In this document: piece after piece, positions 7,930 through 15,334 of the stretch
How positions within the stretch are numbered: position 1 is the stretch's first letter
How the letters are laid out: each line of letters opens with the position of its first letter
DNA from: CALFXN01 sp937957815
GTDB taxonomy: Bacteria; Synergistota; Synergistia; Synergistales; Aminobacteriaceae
Length of the DNA: 30,785 nucleotides
NCBI GenBank assembly: GCA_036788195.1
Contig: DAIQNX010000036.1
Span: 1 to 30,785 of the forward strand
Direction: 5' to 3'
Program-made: the position numbers and the translations under genes
Notes under the pieces: model-generated
The model's input: the letters and a program-made list of their open reading frames with translations, nothing else
What the model was told of the DNA's origin: nothing
The model's database searches: none

Positions 7930-8790
7930 ATGGCCGTTTGCATTCATCCGACGGCTCTTGTGGCCCCGGAGGCCGTGTTGTGCGACGGCGTCGAGATCGG
8001 ACCCTATTGCGTCGTTTCGGGAAACGTCATCATCGGAGTGGGAACGAAACTCGCCGCATTCGTTCGGATCAGGGATTATGTCGAGATCGGGAGAGACTGT
8101 ACGATCGCGGAAAACGCCGTTCTCGGAGGAGAGCCGCAGGACCACGATTTCAAGGGCGAGGTAACCTGGGTCCGCATCGGCAACGGCGTGATCATCCGCG
8201 AAAGCGTGACCATCCATCGTTCGACCGGAGAAGGAACCTGTACATCCGTCGGTGACGGATGCTTTCTCATGGAAGGCGTTCATGTCGGACACAACGTGAA
8301 AATCGGAAAAAACGTCACCGTCGCCAACAAGGCCGGATTCGCGGGACACTCGTCGGTCGGCGACGGAGCCGTGATCGGCGGCATGGCGGGACTTCATCAG
8401 TTCACGCGCGTCGGAAAACTGTGCATGATCGGGGGACTCAGCAAGGTCGTGAAGGACATCCCTCCGTTCCTGATGGTGGATGGACACCCCGCGCGGATCG
8501 AGGCGCTGAACGTCGTCGGGCTTCGCAGAGCGGGATTCGGCCGCGAACAACGCACGGCGATCAAGGACGCGTACGCCCACCTGTACCGTTCGGGTCTTCT
8601 CCTCAGAGACGCGGCCGTTCGTTTGCGTGAAGAGTCGCAGGAAACTGTTGTCCGCGATATTCTCGATTTCATCTCCGGGTCGAAACGGGGCGTCGCGTTG
8701 TGGCGCGCGAAGGGGGCATCCTCGGAACATGACGCGATCATATCCGGAAAAGGGTCGGATGAGTGCGGCGATTCGTCTTCTGGTACTTGA
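7930..8790 (+). CDS. lpxA: LpxA, UDP-N-acetylglucosamine O-acyltransferase
   Basis: LpxA performs the first step of lipid A synthesis, moving a 3-hydroxyacyl chain from ACP to UDP-GlcNAc. The product (286 residues) has a left-handed beta helix of hexapeptide repeats (about 5-180) and a helical C-terminal domain. The catalytic His is in HVGHN, near residue 121. At the position of the E. coli acyl-length ruler Gly173 this protein has Gly (CMIGGLS, near 169), which in known LpxAs goes with long acyl chains. ATG at 7930 is chosen; TTG at 7921 in the same frame overlaps the fabZ stop. About 20 extra residues at the C-terminus overlap the start of kdsC. Confidence 0.95.
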   Translation: MAVCIHPTALVAPEAVLCDGVEIGPYCVVSGNVIIGVGTKLAAFVRIRDYVEIGRDCTIAENAVLGGEPQDHDFKGEVTWVRIGNGVIIRESVTIHRSTGEGTCTSVGDGCFLMEGVHVGHNVKIGKNVTVANKAGFAGHSSVGDGAVIGGMAGLHQFTRVGKLCMIGGLSKVVKDIPPFLMVDGHPARIEALNVVGLRRAGFGREQRTAIKDAYAHLYRSGLLLRDAAVRLREESQETVVRDILDFISGSKRGVALWRAKGASSEHDAIISGKGSDECGDSSSGT

Positions 8791-9307
8791 CGTCGACGGA
8801 ACGCTGACCGACGGCGCCGTCTTCCTGGACGGAGCGGGAAACGAATTCAAGCGGTTTCACGTCCGCGACGGAATGGGAATCGCACGTCTCCGGGCATCGG
8901 GGGTCGAGGTCGCCATTCTCAGCGGGCGGTATTCGGCGGCGACGGCGCGAAGGGCCGGAGAACTCGGAATCCACCTTCTCTTCAACGGAGTGAAGAACAA
9001 GCTCCCTGCGCTGGAGGAGCTCGCGGCGAGCCTTGGCCTGGCCGCGGAGGAGATCGCGTATGCCGGCGACGACGTGAACGACCTCCAGTGTATCCGGTGG
9101 GCCGGGCTTGGCTGCGCCGTCGCGGATGCGGAGGATGATGTCCGAAACGCGGCGCGCTTTGTCTCGAAGTCGCGCGGCGGCTACGGGGCGGTCCGCGATA
9201 TCGCCGAACACATCATCCGGCTGAACGGCGCAACCTGCGGGATGTCCGCGGAGACTTCCGGAGGAACTGGTGACATCTCGACCGTACGGTCGGAGAGGCG
9301 GGAGTGA
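8759..9307 (+). CDS. kdsC: KdsC, 3-deoxy-D-manno-octulosonate 8-phosphate phosphatase
   Basis: KdsC removes phosphate from Kdo-8-phosphate in CMP-Kdo synthesis. The 182-residue HAD-superfamily product begins with the nucleophile motif DVDGTLTDG (Asp11, Asp13), which is characteristic of the KdsC subgroup. It then shows RDGMGIARL, the motif II region LSGR near 56-59, a Lys at NKLPAL, and the metal-binding AGDDVNDL. AAAAGGG lies just upstream of ATG 8759. The start overlaps the lpxA 3' end by 32 bases, and the 3' end overlaps the next gene or nearly so. A polar tail of about 20 residues extends past the usual end. Confidence 0.93.
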   Translation: MSAAIRLLVLDVDGTLTDGAVFLDGAGNEFKRFHVRDGMGIARLRASGVEVAILSGRYSAATARRAGELGIHLLFNGVKNKLPALEELAASLGLAAEEIAYAGDDVNDLQCIRWAGLGCAVADAEDDVRNAARFVSKSRGGYGAVRDIAEHIIRLNGATCGMSAETSGGTGDISTVRSERRE

Positions 9308-9309
9308 CG

Positions 9310-10446
9310 ATGCCGAACCTTACGGGCGTTTCCGCAGGAGCCCGAAGGATTCCGGGAATGAAAATTCTCGACGGATACATCATCCGGGAACTGGCGGGAT
9401 CGTTTGTCTTCGGAATCATGGCGTTCACTATCATCTTCATAGCGGGAGACCTGCTCTTCCAGGCCGCAAACCTCATTATCGAAAAGGGAGTGTCGCTTCT
9501 CGTCGTCGCCCGCCTGTTTGTCTATCGCCTGCCGGAGGTCATCCTGATGACCGTGCCGATGTCGTCGCTTCTGGCGACGCTTCTGACATTCGGGCGACTT
9601 TCGGTCAACAGCGAAATCGTCGCGATTCAGGCGGCCGGCATCTCGTTCCGTCGCGTTCTGCGCCCGGTCGTCGGAATTTCCGCCGCTCTTGCGGTCCTCA
9701 CGCTCGTCGGGAATGAGTCGATCGTTCCGTTTTCGAACAGGGCTTCGGAGAATCTCATGAAGTACGAGATCCTCCAGGAGCGTCCGTCGGTTCTGAAGGA
9801 GCGGGTTTTTCTGAAGGACGAGCAGAACGGGGAACTCAAGAGGGTCCTGTACCTCGGGAAGCTCCGCCCGAGGGAGGGACTGATGAGCGATATTCTTGTC
9901 CAGGAGTTCGACGCTGGAAAGCTGCGCCGGATTTCCACGGCGCAGAGAGGGACGTGGAGGAGCGGGGAATGGTGGGTCGAACAGGGAGAAGTCTTCGAAG
10001 TCCGGGATAGCGGGAAAGTCAGCCTCCTGTTCCGCTTCGACCGACAGCGGCTGCTGCTCAACCTTTCGCCCGAACAGCTCGAAAAGGCCTCGCGGAGACC
10101 CGCCGAAATGAGTTCGATCGAACTGCTCGCGCACATCAATATTCTCAGAGCGCAGGGTGCGAACCTTCTGCCCCTGTGGGTGCTCTTTCACCTGAAACTT
10201 TCCGTTCCGTGGTCGACGCTGATCCTTGCCGTTCTCGGAGCGAGCATCGGAGTCCGCACGCCGAGACGCGGAGGTTCGGGGATCGGATTCGGACTCTGCA
10301 TCATGATCGTGTTCGCCTACTATGTCCTGATGTCGTTTTCGCGGGCGCTCGGAGAAGCGGGAAACATCCCGCCGATGCTCGCCGCATGGCTGCCGAACAT
10401 CACGTTCATCGTTCTTGGGGCGGTTTTCATCCGGAAGGCCGACTGA
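9310..10446 (+). CDS. LptF/LptG family LPS export permease (YjgP/YjgQ)
   Basis: The product (378 residues) is an inner-membrane subunit of the Lpt machine that extracts lipopolysaccharide from the inner membrane. It begins near MKILDGYIIREL, typical of the family's first helix. Three hydrophobic segments follow in the first 130 residues, then a periplasmic beta-rich domain (about 135-270), then three more spans. The length matches E. coli LptF/LptG (about 360). I cannot tell F from G; Lpt usually needs one of each and only one is in the window. Three starts are possible: GTG 9304 (overlapping the kdsC stop), ATG 9310 (GGAG five bases upstream) and ATG 9358. Confidence 0.88.
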   Translation: MPNLTGVSAGARRIPGMKILDGYIIRELAGSFVFGIMAFTIIFIAGDLLFQAANLIIEKGVSLLVVARLFVYRLPEVILMTVPMSSLLATLLTFGRLSVNSEIVAIQAAGISFRRVLRPVVGISAALAVLTLVGNESIVPFSNRASENLMKYEILQERPSVLKERVFLKDEQNGELKRVLYLGKLRPREGLMSDILVQEFDAGKLRRISTAQRGTWRSGEWWVEQGEVFEVRDSGKVSLLFRFDRQRLLLNLSPEQLEKASRRPAEMSSIELLAHINILRAQGANLLPLWVLFHLKLSVPWSTLILAVLGASIGVRTPRRGGSGIGFGLCIMIVFAYYVLMSFSRALGEAGNIPPMLAAWLPNITFIVLGAVFIRKAD

Positions 10447-10451
10447 AATCG

Positions 10452-10467
10452 GATCCCAGGTGGGATC
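10452..10467. repeat. Perfect inverted repeat upstream of lpxI
   Basis: GATCCCA (10452-10458) and TGGGATC (10461-10467) form a perfect seven-base inverted repeat around two bases, in the 47-base gap before lpxI. No T tract follows, so it is not an intrinsic terminator. A loop of two is too small for a stable hairpin of the full stem. It could be a protein-binding site or chance. Confidence 0.3.
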
Positions 10468-10493
10468 GGTCGAATGAACACGCTGAGAGAGGA

Positions 10494-11336
10494 ATGATAC
10501 CGTTGCACGAAACGATCGCCGTTATCGCCGGAGACGGTGCGCTGCCGCTTCTCGTGGCGGCGCGGATCTCGGAACGGGGGGGGCGCCCAGTCGTCTATGC
10601 CCTGCGCGCGGAAACCGGATCGTTCCGGACGATTCCCTGCGCCCTCAAGACATTTCCATCCCCAGATCTCGGATGGGCGCTTTCGGACATGCGGACCGAA
10701 GGAGTCGGCGCGATCGTCCTCGCCGGACGCGTTCCGAAGGAGCTCTGTTTCGTTCCGGAGAAACTGGATCCTTTTTTGCGGAACATCCTGAAGACGACCG
10801 CTGCGCGGGACGACCACTCCCTCCTCGGAGCCGTCCTCGCCGCGATCGAAAGAGTCGGAATCCCCGTCATTTCCTATCGGGACCTGATTCCGGACATGCT
10901 TGCGGGGGAGGGACGTCTCTTCGGTCGCGTGCCCGACGAGACGGAACGGGCCGACATTCTTTACGGCCGCGGGATTTTGCGCGTTCTCCTTCCGCTCTCG
11001 TTCGGACAGACCGTCGTCGTGCGCGGCGGTGCGGTCGTCGCCGTGGAGGCCATGGAGGGGACCGACGAGACGATCCGCAGGGCGGGACGCATCCTCCGGG
11101 AGAACGGACGCGGCGGGTGCGTCGTCAAGATGATGCGGCCGGATCAGGACGAGCGCTACGACCTCCCGACGATGGGATCGACGACTCTCGATATCATGCG
11201 CGAGTCCGGAATTTCCTGTCTCGCCGTCGAGACGGGCCGGACGATCGTTCTCGACCCTGGAAAATGTTCGCGTCTCGCGGAGGAATACGGCATCTCCGTA
11301 ACCGGAATCGCCTCCGGAGAAGCTTCGTGCCCGTGA
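10494..11336 (+). CDS. lpxI: LpxI, UDP-2,3-diacylglucosamine pyrophosphatase
   Basis: LpxI hydrolyses UDP-2,3-diacylglucosamine to lipid X. It replaces LpxH in many bacteria and is unrelated to it. The 280-residue product opens with IAGDGALP, the family's N-terminal glycine motif. DHSLLGA lies near 107-113. The C-terminal signature QDERYDLPTMG near 218-228 contains the conserved acidic residues thought to be catalytic. ATG 10494 has GAGAG only four bases away. TTG 10503 has AGGA nine bases upstream and may be the true start; the difference is three residues. It sits directly before lpxB, which uses its product. Confidence 0.93.
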   Translation: MIPLHETIAVIAGDGALPLLVAARISERGGRPVVYALRAETGSFRTIPCALKTFPSPDLGWALSDMRTEGVGAIVLAGRVPKELCFVPEKLDPFLRNILKTTAARDDHSLLGAVLAAIERVGIPVISYRDLIPDMLAGEGRLFGRVPDETERADILYGRGILRVLLPLSFGQTVVVRGGAVVAVEAMEGTDETIRRAGRILRENGRGGCVVKMMRPDQDERYDLPTMGSTTLDIMRESGISCLAVETGRTIVLDPGKCSRLAEEYGISVTGIASGEASCP

Positions 11337-11352
11337 ACCGGGGAAGAGCCGC

Positions 11353-12480
11353 GTGTCGATCTTCCTGAGTTGCGGCGAGGCATCGGGCGATCAGTACGCC
11401 GCCTCGCTCATCCGTTCCCTGAGAACCCTCGGATACGATGAGCCTTTGTGGGGAATGCTCGGAGAAAAAGGAGGGGCGGCGGGGGGCGAAGTTCTTTTTT
11501 CCTCCGCGGAACTCGGAATTTTCGGCATCGCTGACGCGCTCGTAGCCTTGCCGCGTCTCCTGCGTCTTCGGGAGCGCATCGTTGCCGCGATCGAAGAGCG
11601 AAGGCCATCCTGTGTCGTCGTCATCGACAGCCCCGATTTCCACCTCCCGCTGATCGCAGCTCTCAGACGACTGGCCTGCCGCGTTCCGGTCGCGTATATC
11701 GCGCCGCCGACCGTGTGGGCGTGGCGGAAGTGGCGCGTGAAAGGCCTCGCGCGAAACGTCGATCTGTGTCTTCCGCTCTTCGCGTTCGAACACGAGTTTC
11801 TCGTGAAGCACGGCGTGCGGAGCGCGTGGGCGGGACATCCCCTCGTCGACGATATGGACCGATGCGCACCTTCCGGACGCGTCGCCGGGGATGGGGCGGA
11901 CGGAATCCCCGTCGCGTTCCTTCCCGGAAGCCGCGACAGCGAGATCAGGCGTCTCCTGCCGCTGATGCTCGCGGTCGCTCGCGACAGCCGGTCGTGGGGA
12001 GTTCGTCCCATTGTTTCGGTCGCTTCCGGTCTGGCGCCCCGGTGGAGGGAAAAGATCCGGAAAGCGGCGGAAGATCTCGAAACGGACGAAGGGGACGGGC
12101 GGGATCTGATGGCCCGATGCCGCGCGGTCGTCGGCGCGAGCGGTACGGCCTCGGTCGAAGCGCTCCTGCTCGGGAGGTTCATGGCGGTCGTCTACCGCGT
12201 CTCGTGGTTTTCGGCCCTTCTCTTCAGGCTTCTGGTGCGCACGCCGTTCGTTTCTCTGCCGAATGTCCTCGCGGGGGAGGAGGTCTTTCCCGAATTCCTG
12301 CAGCATCGGGCGACGCCTTCGGCCGTGGAGAAAACGCTCCGGATGTACCTCCGCGACGAGACCTTCAGGGCACGGAAGGACGCGGCGATCGAACGGACGC
12401 GTGTTCTCATGGGACGCTCGGGGGGCATCCGGCTCTGGGCGACGTCCGTCCTCGGACTCTGTGCGGGGCGGGACCGATGA
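11353..12480 (+). CDS. lpxB: LpxB, lipid-A-disaccharide synthase
   Basis: LpxB joins lipid X to UDP-2,3-diacylglucosamine to form the lipid A disaccharide on the inner face of the inner membrane. The product (375 residues, E. coli 382) is a GT-B fold, family 19 enzyme. It begins SCGEASGDQYAA, the LpxB hallmark loop near 6-17. DSPDFHLPLI lies near 92-101, PPTVWAW near 117-123 and GHPLVDDM near 163-170. The donor-site PGSR follows near 190. LPNVLAG and PEFLQ near the end are also typical. GTG 11353 has GGGGAAGAG shortly upstream. It follows lpxI by 16 bases and overlaps the next gene by four (ATGA). Confidence 0.95.
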   Translation: MSIFLSCGEASGDQYAASLIRSLRTLGYDEPLWGMLGEKGGAAGGEVLFSSAELGIFGIADALVALPRLLRLRERIVAAIEERRPSCVVVIDSPDFHLPLIAALRRLACRVPVAYIAPPTVWAWRKWRVKGLARNVDLCLPLFAFEHEFLVKHGVRSAWAGHPLVDDMDRCAPSGRVAGDGADGIPVAFLPGSRDSEIRRLLPLMLAVARDSRSWGVRPIVSVASGLAPRWREKIRKAAEDLETDEGDGRDLMARCRAVVGASGTASVEALLLGRFMAVVYRVSWFSALLFRLLVRTPFVSLPNVLAGEEVFPEFLQHRATPSAVEKTLRMYLRDETFRARKDAAIERTRVLMGRSGGIRLWATSVLGLCAGRDR

Positions 12481-13598
12481 AGGCGGCGCTCCTCACGAAC
12501 GGTCCCGGAGAACTTCAGGGATGGGTCCGGCCGCTCGCCGCGGAACTTTCGAAACGTGGGCACGCGATTGACGTCTGGATACTCCCGTGCCAGTATTCGA
12601 GTGGAAGGGAGAGGGAGATCGCGGCGTCGATGGATGTCGGCGACGTCATCGGTCCGCTTCCGTTTTTTCCGATGCTGCGGGAGATGTCGCGCAGGACGGC
12701 CGATGTCATCGTTCAGCTCGGAGGAGACCTGGTGTTCGGCCGTTTCCTTTCGTGGAGGAGACACATCCCCCTCGTCTGTTACGCATATGGTCCGAAGAAG
12801 GGGATGGACCGGTGCGACCTGGTTGCGACCGCGTATCCCCGGATGGCGGAATCGCTGCGCGTCCGCTCCCGGCGGCTCTTCCTCGCGGGCGACCTCGTAC
12901 GCGATACGGTGAGGCCTGCGGGTGGCGGAGATGCGGACGAAGGTACGGCGACCGGTCGTCGCAGCGGAAAACGGATCATCGTGTTTCCCGGAAGTCGGAA
13001 GGGAATCCGTGAAGCGTCCCTGCAGTTCGTCGAGAACGTGTTTCGTGATGTCCGGGAGGAGTTCCCCGATGTCGAAATCAGGATCCTCCTTCATCCCTTT
13101 GCGGATTCCGAGGAATACGGACGATGGGAAGCGGCCGGACTGACGCCGTCCGTCGGATCGTCGGCGGACGCCATGTCGTGGGCGGATCTCGCGGTGACGC
13201 AACCGGGAACGAACACGCTGGAACTCATGCACAGCCGTGTTCCGTTCCTCGTCGTCGCTCCGTTTTCATTCATCCCGTACATTCCCGTTTCCGGTGTCTG
13301 GAACCTGTTACGCGTTCTTCCGGGAGGGAACAGCCTCGTCAGGCGGATTCTTTCGGGCAAGAGGCGGGCGTCCCCGTTTGTTTCATGGCCGAACCGCATA
13401 GCGGGTCATGAGGTCGTAGGGGAACTCGTCGGAGATGTCGTGCCCGCGGACGTCGCCGGGGCGTTGAAGTCGCTTCTGCGGAATCCGGATCGGCTGCGGG
13501 GCATTCGCGACGACCTCGGGAAACTCTCCGCGACGGGTGGCGAAGGCGCGGCGAGGGAGCTCGTCACCCACATCGAAAGGTTGATTGAGAAACGATGA
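12477..13598 (+). CDS. LpxB-like GT-B protein (second lipid-A-disaccharide synthase-related protein)
   Basis: A 373-residue protein with the overall plan of LpxB but diverged. The N-terminal loop is TNGPGELQGW instead of GEASGD. The donor-domain motif FPGSRKGIREASL is retained near 166-178. TQPGTNTLELM near 240-250 resembles the LpxB segment that binds the nucleotide sugar. A polar Gly/Asp-rich linker (about 143-160) separates the two halves. It starts at ATG 12477 overlapping the lpxB stop and ends overlapping msbA, so it is translated with the lipid A genes. It is probably a glycosyltransferase or acceptor-binding paralogue acting on the same pathway; the reaction is unknown. The in-frame open sequence upstream to 11715 is a shadow across lpxB. 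Confidence 0.8.
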   Translation: MKAALLTNGPGELQGWVRPLAAELSKRGHAIDVWILPCQYSSGREREIAASMDVGDVIGPLPFFPMLREMSRRTADVIVQLGGDLVFGRFLSWRRHIPLVCYAYGPKKGMDRCDLVATAYPRMAESLRVRSRRLFLAGDLVRDTVRPAGGGDADEGTATGRRSGKRIIVFPGSRKGIREASLQFVENVFRDVREEFPDVEIRILLHPFADSEEYGRWEAAGLTPSVGSSADAMSWADLAVTQPGTNTLELMHSRVPFLVVAPFSFIPYIPVSGVWNLLRVLPGGNSLVRRILSGKRRASPFVSWPNRIAGHEVVGELVGDVVPADVAGALKSLLRNPDRLRGIRDDLGKLSATGGEGAARELVTHIERLIEKR

Positions 13599-15334
13599 TC
13601 GATCGGGACCATCCCTACCTGCGTCTCATCAGACTGCTGCGTCCCTATACGGGGCGTTTCCTGTCGGCGATCGCCTGCATGCTCGTCGCGTCCGCCTGTA
13701 CGGTTATCCCGCCCTGGCTGATCAAGAACGTCGTCGACGACGTCCTCATAGCACGGAACATGGTGATGCTCAATCTCCTTCCTGTGGCGATCATCCTCCT
13801 TTTTCTCGGAAAGGCCCTCGCCGCATACGGTCACCAATACCTCATGAACTGGGTCGGCCAGAGAATCGTCATGGAACTCCGGATCCGACTCTACGATCAC
13901 ATGCAGCGCATGTCCCTGAGATATCTCTACGGCGCGAGAGTCGGGGAACTGATGTCCCGCGTGACGAACGACGTGACCGTGCTCCAGACGCTCGTCACGT
14001 CGGTTGTCGTGAATCTCGTCGTTCAGGGGACGACGTTCCTCGGAATGCTCGGCTTTCTCGTCTATATCAACTGGAGCCTCACGCTTCTCACGTTCGCGAT
14101 CCTTCCGCTCTGTGTCTTTGTCCTTGACCGGGCCGGAGAAAAGCTCCGCCGCGTCGGACACGAGATCCAGGAGCAGATCGCGCTCGTTTCGTCGATCGTT
14201 CAGGAGGCGTTTTCCGCGATACGGATCGTCCGGTCGTTCGCGACCGAAGATCTCGAACTCGAACGGTTCCGCGTGCGGAATGTCTCGAACTTCGACGCGC
14301 TGCTTCGTGGGGTCAAGGTCCAGGCCGCGCTCACGGGCGTCATCGAAGTGCTGCTCATCGTCACCCTCGCGGCGATCCTCTGGCTCGGTGGACGGGACGT
14401 CATCAGGGGCGAACTGACCCCGGGCGAACTGGTCGCGTTTCTGGGGTATCTCGGATTTCTGGTCCAGCCGATACGGGTCTTCACGGGCGTGCTGAGTTCG
14501 ATCCAGTTCGGCAAGGCGTCGCTCGAGCGGATCTTCGACGTTCTCGATACGCCCGTCGATATCGAATCCCCGGAGGACCCCGTGATCCTTCCGGCGATCC
14601 GGGGACGTGTCGCGCTCGAGAACGTGTCGTTTTCGTACACGCCCGACGCTCCGATCCTCAGAGGCGTCAGCTTCGAAGCCGAGCCCGGGGAAAAGATCGC
14701 GATCGTCGGACATACGGGCGCGGGAAAATCGACGCTCGTGGATCTCATTCCGAGATTCTACGATCCGGACGGCGGACGGGTTCTCATCGACGGAGTCGAT
14801 GTCCGGAGAATGGACCTCGCGACGCTCCGGCGCCAGATCGGCATCGTCCCCCAGGATCCGCTTCTCATGAAGGGAACGTTCAGGTTCAATATCTCCTACG
14901 GAGTTCCCGACGCCACGGAGGATCGCGTCCGGCGGGCCGCGGAGATCGCGGGGATCGATGACTTCATCGTCCGTCTTCCGAAGGGATACGATACCGAGAT
15001 CGGAGAACGCGGCGTGACGCTGTCGGGCGGAGAGCGCCAACGTGTCGCGATCGCGCGCGCGATCGTCCGGGATCCGAGAATTCTCATCCTCGACGAGGCC
15101 ACGTCGTCGCTGGATCTCGATGTCGAGCGGCGAATCCGGGAGGCGATGCGGAACGCGATGGAAGGGCGAACATCGTTCATCATCGCACACCGGCTGTCGA
15201 CCGTCCGCGATGCCGACAGAATTCTCGTCATCAGCGACGGACGGATCGCCGAACAGGGGACGCACGACGAACTCCTCCGGTGCGGTGGCTTCTATTCCCA
15301 CCTGTGTTCCATTCAGTCGGGCCATGTCGGATAG
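13595..15334 (+). CDS. msbA: MsbA-type lipid A/LPS flippase (ABC exporter, fused membrane and ATPase domains)
   Basis: The product (579 residues, E. coli MsbA 582) is a half-size ABC exporter that works as a dimer in the inner membrane. The membrane domain (about 1-320) has six hydrophobic segments, with coupling-helix regions such as the segment near 95-125. The ATPase domain has Walker A GHTGAGKST at 372-380, Q-loop Q420, signature LSGGE at 476-480, Walker B ILILDE at 496-501 and the H-loop His in IIAHRLSTV. ABC exporters of this class are hard to separate by sequence. Its place between lpxB-like and lpxK makes lipid A export the likely job. The start overlaps the previous stop (ATGA). Confidence 0.92.
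   Translation: MIDRDHPYLRLIRLLRPYTGRFLSAIACMLVASACTVIPPWLIKNVVDDVLIARNMVMLNLLPVAIILLFLGKALAAYGHQYLMNWVGQRIVMELRIRLYDHMQRMSLRYLYGARVGELMSRVTNDVTVLQTLVTSVVVNLVVQGTTFLGMLGFLVYINWSLTLLTFAILPLCVFVLDRAGEKLRRVGHEIQEQIALVSSIVQEAFSAIRIVRSFATEDLELERFRVRNVSNFDALLRGVKVQAALTGVIEVLLIVTLAAILWLGGRDVIRGELTPGELVAFLGYLGFLVQPIRVFTGVLSSIQFGKASLERIFDVLDTPVDIESPEDPVILPAIRGRVALENVSFSYTPDAPILRGVSFEAEPGEKIAIVGHTGAGKSTLVDLIPRFYDPDGGRVLIDGVDVRRMDLATLRRQIGIVPQDPLLMKGTFRFNISYGVPDATEDRVRRAAEIAGIDDFIVRLPKGYDTEIGERGVTLSGGERQRVAIARAIVRDPRILILDEATSSLDLDVERRIREAMRNAMEGRTSFIIAHRLSTVRDADRILVISDGRIAEQGTHDELLRCGGFYSHLCSIQSGHVG

Noticed and set aside
10176..10493. Upstream extension of lpxI into the permease gene
   Set aside because: The IAGDGALP motif that opens LpxI lies just after ATG 10494; the upstream part overlaps conserved permease membrane segments in another frame.
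11715..12476. In-frame upstream extension of the LpxB-like paralogue over lpxB
   Set aside because: The extra 254 residues are low-complexity Arg-rich shadow; the family motif TNGPGE begins right after ATG 12477, which overlaps the lpxB stop.
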